From Flintibacter muris (GTDB lineage: Bacteria > Bacillota > Clostridia > Oscillospirales > Oscillospiraceae), in contig NZ_CALPCP010000003.1 of NCBI RefSeq assembly GCF_943192995.1, forward strand, positions 1 to 64,000: a stretch of DNA of 64,000 nucleotides, read 5' to 3'. Below the pieces are notes generated by a model, which did not search any database, was not told the origin of the DNA, and saw nothing but the letters and a program-made list of their open reading frames with translations. Positions 1 to 8,361 of this stretch are shown piece after piece. A program made the position numbers and the translations under genes. Positions within the stretch are counted from its first letter, which is position 1. Each line of letters opens with the position of its first letter.

Positions 1-106
1 CTCAACTTTAACCGATTTGGCCTCATCCTTCTACTTTTTTCTTCCTCTTTTGTCCAACATGTATTGTACTCCTACACAGTCATATTTTCTGATTTGAGAA
101 AATAGG

Positions 107-136
107 TTGACAAGGGCGGCTGTTTTGTGGTACACT
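107..136 (+). promoter_or_regulatory. mntP promoter
   Basis: TTGACA at 107-112 and TACACT at 131-136 are separated by 18 bases, a good vegetative sigma promoter. It lies just before the riboswitch aptamer, so the transcript would start with the aptamer. Bases 1-100 show no convincing gene. Confidence 0.65.
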
Positions 137-140
137 GGCA

Positions 141-262
141 CCCAACGTAAGGGAGTAGCCGGTGCGCCTGGCGTACGGCCCGGTCAACACACTGGAAGGG
201 ACACCCCTCCTGGCCGGGCCTGAAACGACGAGACTTACCTGTCCATGGGACGGGTGGGTCTT
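141..262 (+). promoter_or_regulatory. yybP-ykoY manganese riboswitch
   Basis: The family's signature pieces are present in order: GGGAGTAG at 151-158, GTCAACA at 183-189 and a 3' CGAGAC segment at 229-234. The closing helix can form between GTAAG 147-151 and CTTAC 234-238. The 3' strand of that helix overlaps the 5' strand of a terminator (231-266), so aptamer folding and termination exclude each other. In the known family Mn2+ binding stabilises the aptamer and turns expression on, which fits the Mn exporter gene that follows. Confidence 0.88.
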
Positions 263-266
263 TTTT
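231..266 (+). terminator. Riboswitch-controlled intrinsic terminator
   Basis: The stem pairs AGAC 231-234 with GTCT 258-261 and ACCTGTCC 237-244 with GGACGGGT 248-255 around an ATG loop, followed by a T run. It shares bases 231-238 with the aptamer's closing helix, giving a transcription-level switch. Confidence 0.8.
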
Positions 267-297
267 CTTATCTTCACACAATTTGGGAGGACTTGTT

Positions 298-858
298 ATG
301 CGGCTGTATGAGCTTTTTATTATCGCGGTCAGCCTGTCCATGGACGCCTTTGCCGTGTCTATCTGTAAGGGGCTGTCTACAAAACGTCCCAGGCTGGGGC
401 AATGTCTGGCCTGCGGCGGATGGTTTGGAGGTTTTCAGGCCCTGATGCCCTTTATTGGCTGGCTGCTGGGGGTGCGCTTTCAGCAAATGATTGTCTCTAT
501 CGACCACTGGATTGCCTTTTTCCTGCTGGGGCTCATCGGCTTTAACATGGTGCGGGAGTCCCGAAGCGGCCAGGCGGAGGAGCTGGACTGTTCCTTTGGC
601 CCGGCGGCCATGCTGCCTCTGGCGGTGGCCACCTCCATTGACGCCCTGGCCGTGGGGGTCACCTTTGCCTTTCTCAAGGTAGACATTGTACCCGCCGTCC
701 TGTTTATCGGCGTGACCACCTTTGTTCTGTCTGCCGCAGGCGTGAAGGCGGGCTCCGTCTTCGGGGCCCGGTATAAGAGCCGTGCTGAGCTGGCGGGGGG
801 ACTGATCCTCATTGGGATGGGCGTTAAAATTCTTGCGGAACACACCCTGCTGGCCTGA
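298..858 (+). CDS. mntP: Manganese efflux pump MntP
   Basis: A 186-residue membrane protein of the usual MntP length, expected to export Mn2+ across the cytoplasmic membrane. Six hydrophobic segments are visible, with the family's conserved aspartates in the motifs [10 protein letters not shown] near residue 15 and [10 protein letters not shown] in the second half. The ATG at 298 is chosen because GGGAGG (285-290) sits 7 bases upstream; an in-frame TTG at 283 would overlap that site. The upstream Mn riboswitch independently supports the assignment. The gene appears monocistronic. Confidence 0.93.
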   Translation: MRLYELFIIAVSLSMDAFAVSICKGLSTKRPRLGQCLACGGWFGGFQALMPFIGWLLGVRFQQMIVSIDHWIAFFLLGLIGFNMVRESRSGQAEELDCSFGPAAMLPLAVATSIDALAVGVTFAFLKVDIVPAVLFIGVTTFVLSAAGVKAGSVFGARYKSRAELAGGLILIGMGVKILAEHTLLA

Positions 859-965
859 GCGGTTGCTTTTTCTGCCAGGATGTGCTAATATAGTCAAAGT
901 ACTACAAAAGAATCAAAATGATTCTTTGCGGGTTTGTGTGCCGCAACAAGGGAAAGGAGAAAACT

Positions 966-2147
966 ATGAAAAAATCTGACAATCTGCCTCTGAAACTGCT
1001 GGTGGGGATCATCGTCGGCATTATTGCCGGCCTGCTCCTGCCAGAAAAGGCCATGACCATTGTGGTCACGCTGAAGTATGTGCTCAATCAGCTCATCATG
1101 TTCTGCGTGCCCCTGATTGTGATCGGCTTTATCGCTCCCTCTATCACAAAAATGGGGTCCAATGCCACCCGGATGCTGGGGGTGGCCATTGTTATCGCCT
1201 ATGTCAGCACCGTGCTGGCCACCCTGATGTCCATGGCTGCGGGCTATATTCTGGTTCCCCATCTGCCCATTGCCTCCACCATGGACGGCCTGAAAGAGCT
1301 GCCCGGCGTAGCCTTCCAGCTGGATATTCCCCAGATCATGCCTGTGATGAGCGCTCTGGTCTTTTCCATCCTTGTGGGTCTGGCCGCCGTATGGACCAAG
1401 GCCAAGACTGTTATTGCCATTCTGGACGAATTCCAGAACATTGTTCTGTCCGTGGTGAAAAAGGTGGTAATCCCTGTACTGCCTTTCTTCATTGCCCTTA
1501 CCTTCTGCGGCCTTAGCTATGATGGCACCATCACCAAGCAGTTCCCCGCCTTCCTGCTGGCCATTGTGATTGTAATGGCGGGCCACTACATCTGGCTGGC
1601 TGTCCTCTACGGCTTTGCCGGGGCCTACTCCGGCCGCAGCGCCATTGACGTGGTCAAGTACTACGGCCCGGCCTATCTCACTGCCGTGGGCACCATGTCC
1701 TCCGCCGCCACCTTGGCCGTGGCCCTGGACGGAGCCCGGAAGAGCCCCTCCCTCCGCCCTGACATGGTGGAGTTCGGCATCCCCCTGTTCGCCAATATCC
1801 ACCTGTGCGGCTCTGCGCTGACTGAGACATTTTTTGTCATGATCGTCTCCAAGGTTCTCTTCGGCAGGCTGCCCAGTGTGGGCTCCATGATTTTGTTTAT
1901 CCTGCTGCTGGGCATCTTCGCCATTGGTGCTCCTGGCGTCCCCGGCGGCACAGTGATGGCCTCTCTGGGCCTGATTACCGGCATCCTGTTTACCGACCCC
2001 GCCACCTCCGGTGACGCCACCGCATTGATGCTGGCCATCTTCGCCCTTCAGGACAGCTTTGGCACCGCCTGCAACGTCACTGGCGACGGAGCACTTACCC
2101 TGATTCTCACCGGCTACGCCGAAAAACACGGCATCAAGGAAGCATAA
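966..2147 (+). CDS. Dicarboxylate/amino acid:cation symporter (DAACS family)
   Basis: A 393-residue membrane protein of the DAACS/SLC1-like family (GltP, DctA, SstT), which imports dicarboxylates or acidic or neutral amino acids with H+ or Na+. Landmarks are GTMSSAATLAVAL (in place of the usual serine-rich TSSSSATLP loop), PLFANIHLCGSALTET in HP/TM7, GAPGVPGG in HP2 and the NVTGD motif near the C-terminus. The ATG at 966 follows AAGGAGA. It ends in a strong bidirectional terminator, so it is probably transcribed alone. The substrate is not predictable; the neighbouring amino-acid pathway makes an amino acid or oxo/hydroxy acid plausible. Confidence 0.88.
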   Translation: MKKSDNLPLKLLVGIIVGIIAGLLLPEKAMTIVVTLKYVLNQLIMFCVPLIVIGFIAPSITKMGSNATRMLGVAIVIAYVSTVLATLMSMAAGYILVPHLPIASTMDGLKELPGVAFQLDIPQIMPVMSALVFSILVGLAAVWTKAKTVIAILDEFQNIVLSVVKKVVIPVLPFFIALTFCGLSYDGTITKQFPAFLLAIVIVMAGHYIWLAVLYGFAGAYSGRSAIDVVKYYGPAYLTAVGTMSSAATLAVALDGARKSPSLRPDMVEFGIPLFANIHLCGSALTETFFVMIVSKVLFGRLPSVGSMILFILLLGIFAIGAPGVPGGTVMASLGLITGILFTDPATSGDATALMLAIFALQDSFGTACNVTGDGALTLILTGYAEKHGIKEA

Positions 2148-2187
2148 AAAAGCGGCCCGAAGCTGATCGCTTCGGGCCGCTATTTTA
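2146..2187. terminator. Bidirectional terminator between convergent genes
   Basis: A perfect 12-bp stem, GCGGCCCGAAGC 2152-2163 with GCTTCGGGCCGC 2169-2180, has an A run on its left and TATTTT on its right. It can serve both the symporter gene and the bactofilin gene on the other strand. Confidence 0.9.
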
Positions 2188-2679
2188 GTCCGCGCCAAAT
2201 TCCAGATCGACGCTGTCCACCGGGGGAGCGGGGGGGTCGGGCACAAAGGTCCGCTCCGGGGCGGCCAGCATCTTGCTGCTGCCGTCCAGACGACCGTTCT
2301 CCACCACCAGGGAGCAGGTGGATACGTCGCCATGGATGCTGCCGGTGCGCTCCAGACACAGATTGTCCCGGGCGGTAATGCTGCCCTGGACCTCGCCTGC
2401 CACCCGAACTGAGTCGGCGGTGATGGGGCCTTTGACCTCGCCGGTAGTGGTGATGGTAACCGAGCCTTTCAGCTTGATCTCACCCTCCACACGGCCCTCA
2501 ATCTGAACAATACCCTCGCCCTCTACTGTACCGATAAAGGTGATCCCCTTGGCAATAATGGTATTGTCCTGGGGCTGAGGCAATTTGGGCAGGGAATCGA
2601 AAGCGTCCTCAAAGGTCTCCTCCTCAAAGGAGGGGGTGGTCATAGGCTCCTGCCTGGTCTGTCCTCCGAAAAAACCCAT
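2185..2679 (-). CDS. Bactofilin family polymer-forming protein
   Basis: A 164-residue protein with the bactofilin (DUF583) right-handed beta-helix core at about residues 40-140. It shows the repeated short-strand pattern GxVEGEGxVxIEGRVEGEI / GEVKGPITADSVRVAGEVQG / GSIHGDVS, flanked by an acidic N-terminus and a proline-rich C-terminal tail. Bactofilins self-assemble into nucleotide-free filaments at the inner membrane and act in cell shape or wall-enzyme localisation. The start follows a good AAGGAG site. No peptidase M23 partner is adjacent, so its role here is not evident. Confidence 0.88.
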   Translation of the reverse strand: MGFFGGQTRQEPMTTPSFEEETFEDAFDSLPKLPQPQDNTIIAKGITFIGTVEGEGIVQIEGRVEGEIKLKGSVTITTTGEVKGPITADSVRVAGEVQGSITARDNLCLERTGSIHGDVSTCSLVVENGRLDGSSKMLAAPERTFVPDPPAPPVDSVDLEFGAD

Positions 2680-2824
2680 AGTCGATCGCTCCTTACATAC
2701 TTGATTTCATTGCGCCGCGCAGCCCTTGCCGGACCGTCACGCCGAAGACTACTTGAATTATAACAAACTTCGTCCTTGGGCGCAAGTATAAAAAAGACTG
2801 AAATATAAGGCGGAATAAAAAGAA

Positions 2825-2852
2825 ATGACAAATCCAAAAAAAGGCGTATAAT
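2825..2852 (+). promoter_or_regulatory. glgX promoter
   Basis: ATGACA 2825-2830 and a perfect TATAAT 2847-2852 with 16-bp spacing lie 37 bases before the glgX start. Confidence 0.6.
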
Positions 2853-2888
2853 GGAGACAGCACTATTTTGGATAAGGAGGATCGATCC

Positions 2889-4997
2889 ATGTCAAACATC
2901 GCTTCCACTCCGGCGAAGGGCTCTGTAGAGATGGCCCTTCCCCGCACCATCCATCTGGTCCCACTGAACCGAATCGCCGGCTTTGATGTCCGGCCGGGCT
3001 TCTACGAGATCAACGGCGCCACCGCTATCCCCGGCGGCGTTAACTTCACGGTCCACTCCCATGGGGCCACCTCTATCGAGCTGCTCCTGTTCCACCGGGA
3101 ACAGGACGAGCCCTTTGCTGTTCTCCCTTTCCCGGAGCATTACCGCATTGGCAATGTCTACTCCATGATTGTATTCAAACTGAACATTGAGGAATTTGAA
3201 TACGCCTACCGGGTGGACGGCCCCTACGACCCCCAGAAGGGCCTGATTTTTGACCGGAGCAAATACCTGCTGGACCCCTACGCCAAGGCGGTCACCGGCC
3301 AGAGCCAGTGGGGCTCCAAGGCCCCCTTCGGCCAGCACTACAAAGCCCGGGTGGTGAAGGACGACTTCGACTGGGCGGACATGCCCCAGCCCCTCATCCC
3401 CATGGAGGATCTGATTATCTATGAGCTCCATGTCCGAGGCTTTACCAAGGACCCCTCCTCCGGTGTGGCCCATCCGGGTACCTTTGCCGGGCTGATGGAA
3501 AAGCTGGACTATTTACAGGACCTGGGCGTCAACGCCATTGAGCTGATGCCCATTTATGAGTTTGACGAGATGCAGGACTACCGGGAGGTGGACGGCAATA
3601 CCCTGTACAACTACTGGGGCTACAGTACCGTCAGCTTTTTCGCCCCCAACACCAGCTACACCGCCTCCACCGAGTACAACCGGGAGGGCAACGAGCTCAA
3701 GCAGCTCATCCAGGCCTGCAACCAGCGGGGGATTGAGGTCTATCTGGACGTGGTCTTCAACCACACCGCCGAGGGAAACGAGAAGGGCCCCTTCTTCTCC
3801 TTTAAGGGGTTTGACAACAACATCTACTATCTGCTCACCCCCGACGGACACTATTATAACTTTTCCGGCTGCGGCAACACCATGAACTGCAACCACCCCA
3901 TTGTCCGCCAGATGATTCTGGACTGCCTGCGCTACTGGGTCACCACCTACCGGGTGGACGGCTTCCGCTTTGATCTGGCCTCCATTCTGGGCCGCAGTGA
4001 GGACGGCTCCCCCATGGGGGCGCCCCCTCTGCTCCAGGCCCTGGCCTTTGACCCCATCCTGGGTAATGTGAAGCTCATTGCCGAGGCCTGGGACGCCGGC
4101 GGGCTGTATCAGGTGGGCAGCTTCCCCGCTTGGAACCGCTGGGCGGAGTGGAACGGCCGCTACCGGGACGACATCCGCCGCTATTTGAAAGGGGATGAGG
4201 GCTGCGCCCAGGGGGCCGCCCTGCGCATTGCCGGTTCGGAGGATATGTACGCCAACCAGGGCCGGGCAAACGCCTCGGTGAACTTTATCACCTGCCACGA
4301 CGGCTTCCCCCTGTGGGACCTGTACTGCTACAACGAAAAGCACAACCTGTCCAACGGCTGGAACAACACCGACGGCGCCAACGACAACAACAGCTGGAAC
4401 TGCGGCGCGGAAGGGGAGACGGACAACCCGGAGATCAACGCATTGCGCCGCCGGATGTGCCGCAACGCCTTTGCCCTGCTCATGTGCAGCCGGGGCATCC
4501 CCATGTTCCTGGCCGGGGACGAGTTCTGCAATACCCAGATGGGCAACAACAACGCCTACTGCCAGGACAACATTATCTCCTGGCTGGACTGGAACCGGCT
4601 GGAGCGCAACCGGGACATGTTTGAATTTTTCCGATATATGACCGGCTTCCGCAAGCGGTGGCGGGTCCTCCGCACCCGGACCGGGGACGGCTCCTGCGGT
4701 TTCCCGGAGGTGAGCTTCCATGGGGTCACGCCCTGGCGGGACCGGCCCTTTGACGGCCACGACCGCTATATCGGCGTCATGTTCAGCGGCTGGGAGCGGG
4801 ATACCGGGCCCCAGGTGGTCTATGTGGCCTCCAACGCCTGGTGGGAGGACCTGAGCATTACTCTGCCTCAGCTGCCCGCCTCCATGTACTGGGAGAAGGC
4901 TGTGGACACCTGGCAGGCGGAGCAGTCACCCGAACCCGTCTCCGGAAACCAGACCGTCATACGGGGACGGAGCGTCATGGTCTTTGTGGCGCGGTAG
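2889..4997 (+). CDS. glgX: Glycogen debranching enzyme / isoamylase (GH13)
   Basis: A 702-residue GH13 debranching enzyme that hydrolyses alpha-1,6 branches of glycogen or limit dextrins in the cytoplasm. An N-terminal CBM48-like domain (about 35-135) precedes the TIM barrel. All catalytic regions are visible: VVFNHT near residue 290, GFRFDLAS with nucleophile D362, LIAEAWD with acid/base E399, and ITCHDGF carrying the transition-state aspartate. Length and motifs fit the GlgX/TreX group. The ATG at 2889 follows AAGGAGG; a TTG at 2868 would lie upstream of that site. It stands alone, with no other glycogen genes in view. Confidence 0.92.
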   Translation: MSNIASTPAKGSVEMALPRTIHLVPLNRIAGFDVRPGFYEINGATAIPGGVNFTVHSHGATSIELLLFHREQDEPFAVLPFPEHYRIGNVYSMIVFKLNIEEFEYAYRVDGPYDPQKGLIFDRSKYLLDPYAKAVTGQSQWGSKAPFGQHYKARVVKDDFDWADMPQPLIPMEDLIIYELHVRGFTKDPSSGVAHPGTFAGLMEKLDYLQDLGVNAIELMPIYEFDEMQDYREVDGNTLYNYWGYSTVSFFAPNTSYTASTEYNREGNELKQLIQACNQRGIEVYLDVVFNHTAEGNEKGPFFSFKGFDNNIYYLLTPDGHYYNFSGCGNTMNCNHPIVRQMILDCLRYWVTTYRVDGFRFDLASILGRSEDGSPMGAPPLLQALAFDPILGNVKLIAEAWDAGGLYQVGSFPAWNRWAEWNGRYRDDIRRYLKGDEGCAQGAALRIAGSEDMYANQGRANASVNFITCHDGFPLWDLYCYNEKHNLSNGWNNTDGANDNNSWNCGAEGETDNPEINALRRRMCRNAFALLMCSRGIPMFLAGDEFCNTQMGNNNAYCQDNIISWLDWNRLERNRDMFEFFRYMTGFRKRWRVLRTRTGDGSCGFPEVSFHGVTPWRDRPFDGHDRYIGVMFSGWERDTGPQVVYVASNAWWEDLSITLPQLPASMYWEKAVDTWQAEQSPEPVSGNQTVIRGRSVMVFVAR

Positions 4998-5003
4998 ACA
5001 TCA

Positions 5004-5049
5004 CAAAAAAATGGAAGGGCCCCTCCCGGACGAAACCGGGGGGCCCTTC
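5004..5049 (-). terminator. Terminator for the racemase-like gene
   Basis: A long GC stem (GAAGGGCCCC 5014-5023 with GGGGCCCTTC 5040-5049, plus inner pairs) is followed on the minus strand by a T run (the A7 tract at 5005-5011). Read on the plus strand it may also stop glgX transcripts, less efficiently. Confidence 0.75.
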
Positions 5050-5067
5050 GCAGCTTTCAGGGGCAAA

Positions 5068-5808
5068 TCAATAGAGAGGATTGTGGGGATAGATGGGGGC
5101 GTCTACGCAGGTGCTGATATACTCCAGCAGCTGGTTCATGCCGAACACCGGCACCTGGGCAATCTGCTGAATCATGTGAGTAAAGGGGGCGTAATTGGCG
5201 CACTCTAAAACCAGGGCGCCGGTGTCGGGGTACTGCTCCATGTGCTTTTCGGTCATCTCGCGGATGCAGGCGGCCATGGGCTCCCAGTTGCCCTCCGGAT
5301 TGTCGGCGATAATCATCTGGGAGAAGGCGGAGTCGGCCTCCAGCCCGCTGACATGGACGGGGATATTCTTGGAGGACCAGCCCGCCTGGTTGAAGTACTG
5401 CTCGTTCATGCCCTGGGCGTACTCCGACAGGATGCCGATAGAGCGCTTGCGGCTCAGGGCGGTGTAAATCATGGGGACCAGAATCAGGGGGGAGGTAAAC
5501 ACGGGGATATTGACCGCGTCGGCCAGCTGGCGCTGGAAGCCGGCCAAAAAGCCGCAGCTGGTGGCGATGGCCTTGCAGCCCTCGGCCTCAAGCTGGCGGG
5601 CGGCCTCAATAAAGGGGGCCAGCAGGCGGCTGTCCGCGTTCTTCTCCGTCATATTGAGGGGGTCCACATCCACAATCTGATACCGGACCGGCATGGAGAA
5701 GGTCCTGGCGTTGCCAATATCCCCCACCAGTCGTGGGAAAACGGTGCGCATCATGAGAATGCCGATATCCTGTCCATAATTGGTATAACCACCCTTAATT
5801 GCTGTCAT
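5068..5808 (-). CDS. Aspartate/glutamate racemase family protein
   Basis: A 246-residue member of the Asp/Glu/hydantoin racemase superfamily, cofactor-independent enzymes using two cysteines. Both are present, in ATSCGF (first half) and LECANY (C-terminal half). The substrate cannot be read from sequence: amino-acid racemase, hydantoin racemase and maleate isomerase are related. The ATG at 5808 follows GGAAG on the minus strand. The gene lies 160 bp downstream of the PucR regulator with its own promoter, which carries two ACACTTTGT boxes, suggesting co-regulation with the divergent amino-acid operon. Confidence 0.8.
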   Translation of the reverse strand: MTAIKGGYTNYGQDIGILMMRTVFPRLVGDIGNARTFSMPVRYQIVDVDPLNMTEKNADSRLLAPFIEAARQLEAEGCKAIATSCGFLAGFQRQLADAVNIPVFTSPLILVPMIYTALSRKRSIGILSEYAQGMNEQYFNQAGWSSKNIPVHVSGLEADSAFSQMIIADNPEGNWEPMAACIREMTEKHMEQYPDTGALVLECANYAPFTHMIQQIAQVPVFGMNQLLEYISTCVDAPIYPHNPLY

Positions 5809-5871
5809 ATGTGATCTTCCTTTCTTCATTTCAGACCTGGAGAGTTCCTTTGCGGTGAATCTTCGACTATA

Positions 5872-5960
5872 TTTTTAGCAAACTCTTCAAAAAAAGTCAA
5901 AGCATAATTGGCCGCATGGTACACTTTGTCGAAAAAACAAAGAATTTTGATACACTTTGT
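5872..5960 (-). promoter_or_regulatory. Promoter with two ACACTTTGT boxes
   Basis: On the minus strand TTGACT (5900-5895) and TAAAAA (5877-5872) are spaced by 17 bases. Upstream of the -35 are two identical boxes, ACACTTTGT at 5921-5929 and 5952-5960, 31 bp apart (about three helical turns). The same 9-mer occurs twice in front of the divergent operon. This is a likely activator site, probably for the neighbouring PucR protein. Confidence 0.6.
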
Positions 5961-5968
5961 AAGGCGGC

Positions 5969-7135
5969 TCAGTAGACAAAGTAGTCGTGCAGCAGCAAAG
6001 AGATGGACATGTGGAGGCGGCTGTAGTAGTCATCCAGCCGCAGGTCGCTGATCTCCTCAATCTTCTCCAGCCGGTTAATCAGAGTGTGCCGGTGGAGAAA
6101 GAGCTGACGGGCTGTCTGGGTCATGTTGCAGTTGTTGGAGAGATAGACCCGGAGGGTTTGCACATAGTTGGTTCTGTTGACCCGGTCGTAGTTCAGTAAA
6201 ATTTGCAGGTGCTGGTTGTCCAGCACGATAGAGCTCTCCTTGCGGTGAATCTGGCCGAATATCTTTAAAAATTCAATGTGTCCGTAGAAGCAGACTCCCC
6301 GCCGGGCCTTAATCAGCTGGAGGGTGGCCAGCGCCTCCACCGCGTGGCTGATGGCGGCCAAGGGGCTGGCGTCCCGGCGCAGCTCCTCCGCCCCCAGGTA
6401 GTAGTTGGCCCCAAAATCCTCCGACAAAAGGGTGAATTTAATGCTGAGCCGGTAAAACATGGACAAAAAGCTGCTGAGGGTGGGGTGGGAGATCAGAAAC
6501 ACGCACCGGTTCTGTGACAGCTTCTCCCCCACAAAGAAGCTGCTGTTGGCCTGGATAAAGGACCAGATTTCCATCTGACATTTCTGCCACACCGCCGCCT
6601 CCGCCTGGGTGTAGTTGACGGGCTCCAGCAGCAGCACCTGAATGCTCTGCTGCTCCTCCTCTGTGGCCGACTTGTTCAGCACATCAGGCAGGCTGGAGAG
6701 CAGCAGGGCGTGAGCCTGCTCCAGGATGGCGTCGGTCCAGTCCCGCTTGGGCTTGTGGTCGATCATGCGGATCATTGTGTGGAGAAACTCCGAGAAGGTC
6801 AGCTTTTTAGGCACCAGCAGCACAGGGAAGTCCAGCTCGTCCGCCTGGTCCAGGATATAAGGGGGGATGGCATCGATATAGTACCCCGCCTGGATGGCGA
6901 TTCCGCACACGCCCCGTTTGGCCAGCTCGGGAATGAAATCCTTATACAGGCATTCATTGTCCAGGCCGTAGCCGGTGGTAAGCAGCAGCTCACCGGGCTG
7001 CACCGTTTTGGGGGTATCCGGTATCTCCATGATATTGATCCAGAGAATCTCGTTCCGGATTCCCCTGCTTCCGGCTACCACCGCAACCCCAGGGAAAATT
7101 TTCTGCTGAAGAAGATCTTGAATGGTAATAGACAT
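5969..7135 (-). CDS. PucR family transcriptional regulator
   Basis: A 388-residue regulator with an N-terminal PucR-type sensing domain (about 5-125), a variable middle, and a C-terminal PucR helix-turn-helix (about 325-380), visible as NCNMTQTARQLFLHRHTLINRL. The family responds to purine or amino-acid catabolites and usually activates neighbouring catabolic operons. It sits divergent from the 2-hydroxyacid operon and upstream of the racemase-like gene, so it is the obvious candidate to bind the four ACACTTTGT boxes. The start at 7135 follows AAAGGA. Confidence 0.87.
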   Translation of the reverse strand: MSITIQDLLQQKIFPGVAVVAGSRGIRNEILWINIMEIPDTPKTVQPGELLLTTGYGLDNECLYKDFIPELAKRGVCGIAIQAGYYIDAIPPYILDQADELDFPVLLVPKKLTFSEFLHTMIRMIDHKPKRDWTDAILEQAHALLLSSLPDVLNKSATEEEQQSIQVLLLEPVNYTQAEAAVWQKCQMEIWSFIQANSSFFVGEKLSQNRCVFLISHPTLSSFLSMFYRLSIKFTLLSEDFGANYYLGAEELRRDASPLAAISHAVEALATLQLIKARRGVCFYGHIEFLKIFGQIHRKESSIVLDNQHLQILLNYDRVNRTNYVQTLRVYLSNNCNMTQTARQLFLHRHTLINRLEKIEEISDLRLDDYYSRLHMSISLLLHDYFVY

Positions 7136-7178
7136 ACCGGCATCCTTTCCCCCGTTTCATGTTTGTACAGTGTTAATA

Positions 7179-7206
7179 ATTATAGCACATTTTCCCTCCA
7201 TTTCAA
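7179..7206 (-). promoter_or_regulatory. pucR-like gene promoter
   Basis: On the minus strand TTGAAA (7206-7201) and a perfect TATAAT (7184-7179) are spaced by 16 bases, with an extended TGC before the -10. The ACAAAGTGT box at 7220-7228 lies just upstream, so the regulator may also affect its own gene. Confidence 0.6.
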
Positions 7207-7219
7207 ATGGTTAGAACAG

Positions 7220-7292
7220 ACAAAGTGTTGACCATGACCACAAAATTATACACACTTTGTCCATTGTCGATTTCTTGTGATATTTATAGAAT
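7220..7292 (+). promoter_or_regulatory. Operator boxes and promoter of the 2-hydroxyacid operon
   Basis: ACAAAGTGT 7220-7228 and ACACTTTGT 7252-7260 form an inverted pair 32 bp apart. A possible promoter follows: TTGTCG 7264-7269, 17 bases, TAGAAT 7287-7292. The proximal box abuts the -35, a typical activator position. Confidence 0.55.
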
Positions 7293-7317
7293 ATTAACGA
7301 AAGGAGGGGATAGTATC

Positions 7318-8343
7318 ATGAGTTATCGGGTACTAATCACCGAAGCAGTAAATGACAAAGGGCTGGATTTTCTGCGGGAACAGGGCTATGAGCTGGTCAT
7401 GGGCACTGGTCCCTCAGAGGAGACCCTCTTAGAGGAATGCAAGGATTGCGACGGGGCGCTGACCCGGAACGGAAAGTTCTCCGCCCGGGTGTTTGACGGC
7501 TGTCCCAAGCTGAAGGTGGTATCCATGCACGGCATCGGCGTAGACGGCATTGACGTGGACGCCGCCACCGCCCGGGGCATCCAGATCTGCAACGCCGCCG
7601 AGTCCAATCAGCGCTCCGTGGCCGAATATGCCATTGGACTGATCCTCATGCTGGCCAAGCAGTCCGTCACCTATAACAACGGACTGAAAAACGGCCAGAT
7701 GACCTCTGTGCGCCAGGTCTACGGCAACGACGTCAGCGGCAAGACCCTGAGCATTATTGGCATGGGCAATATCGGCACCCAGGTGGCCCGCATGGCGGCC
7801 CACGGTCTGGGTATGAAGGTAATCGGCTACAGCCGCCGCATCACCAAAGACCAGGAGATGGACTTCGGCCTTTTGACCCCCGATATGAAAAAGGTCATCT
7901 CCAGCGCCGACTATCTGTCTCTTCATCTGCCTGGCACCGGCTCCACCGCCAAGCTGCTGGATGAGGAGAAGCTGTCCTGGCTCAAGCCCAGCGCCTTCCT
8001 CATCAACACCGGCCGGGGCGAGGTTATTGACGAGAGCGCCCTGATCCGTATGCTCCAGGAGGGCCGCCTGCGGGGCGCCGCTCTGGACGTGTTCGAGGGC
8101 AACCTGCCCAAGGAGGACAACCCCCTGCTGTCCATGGACAACGTGATCGTCACCCCCCATACCGCCGCCTTCACCACCGAGGCCCTGGAGCGTATGAGCT
8201 ATCAGGCCGCTCTGGGCATTGTAGAGACACTGGAGCACCGCCCCATTACCTATGCGGTGAACAAGCTGTCAGACAACTTTGAGGAGAACAAGGACATTGC
8301 CGCCGTGATGGATTTCTTCCGCCACGAGTTCAACTATAAATAA
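7318..8343 (+). CDS. D-isomer-specific 2-hydroxyacid dehydrogenase (PGDH-like)
   Basis: A 341-residue NAD-dependent dehydrogenase of the D-2-hydroxyacid family, closest in look to short phosphoglycerate-dehydrogenase-like enzymes. The Rossmann motif GMGNIGTQVARMA lies near residue 150; the catalytic Arg, Glu and His are expected in NTGRGEV, in the GAALDVFEG region and in TPHTAA. It would reduce a 2-oxoacid to a D-2-hydroxyacid or the reverse. The ATG at 7318 follows AAGGAGGGG. It is the first gene of the operon, 18 bp before a second family member. Confidence 0.85.
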   Translation: MSYRVLITEAVNDKGLDFLREQGYELVMGTGPSEETLLEECKDCDGALTRNGKFSARVFDGCPKLKVVSMHGIGVDGIDVDAATARGIQICNAAESNQRSVAEYAIGLILMLAKQSVTYNNGLKNGQMTSVRQVYGNDVSGKTLSIIGMGNIGTQVARMAAHGLGMKVIGYSRRITKDQEMDFGLLTPDMKKVISSADYLSLHLPGTGSTAKLLDEEKLSWLKPSAFLINTGRGEVIDESALIRMLQEGRLRGAALDVFEGNLPKEDNPLLSMDNVIVTPHTAAFTTEALERMSYQAALGIVETLEHRPITYAVNKLSDNFEENKDIAAVMDFFRHEFNYK

Positions 8344-8361
8344 TAAAAAAGAGGTTAAAGC

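Noticed and set aside
1-106. Searched for the end of an upstream gene or a tRNA
   Set aside because: No frame with coding character and no cloverleaf is visible; left unannotated.
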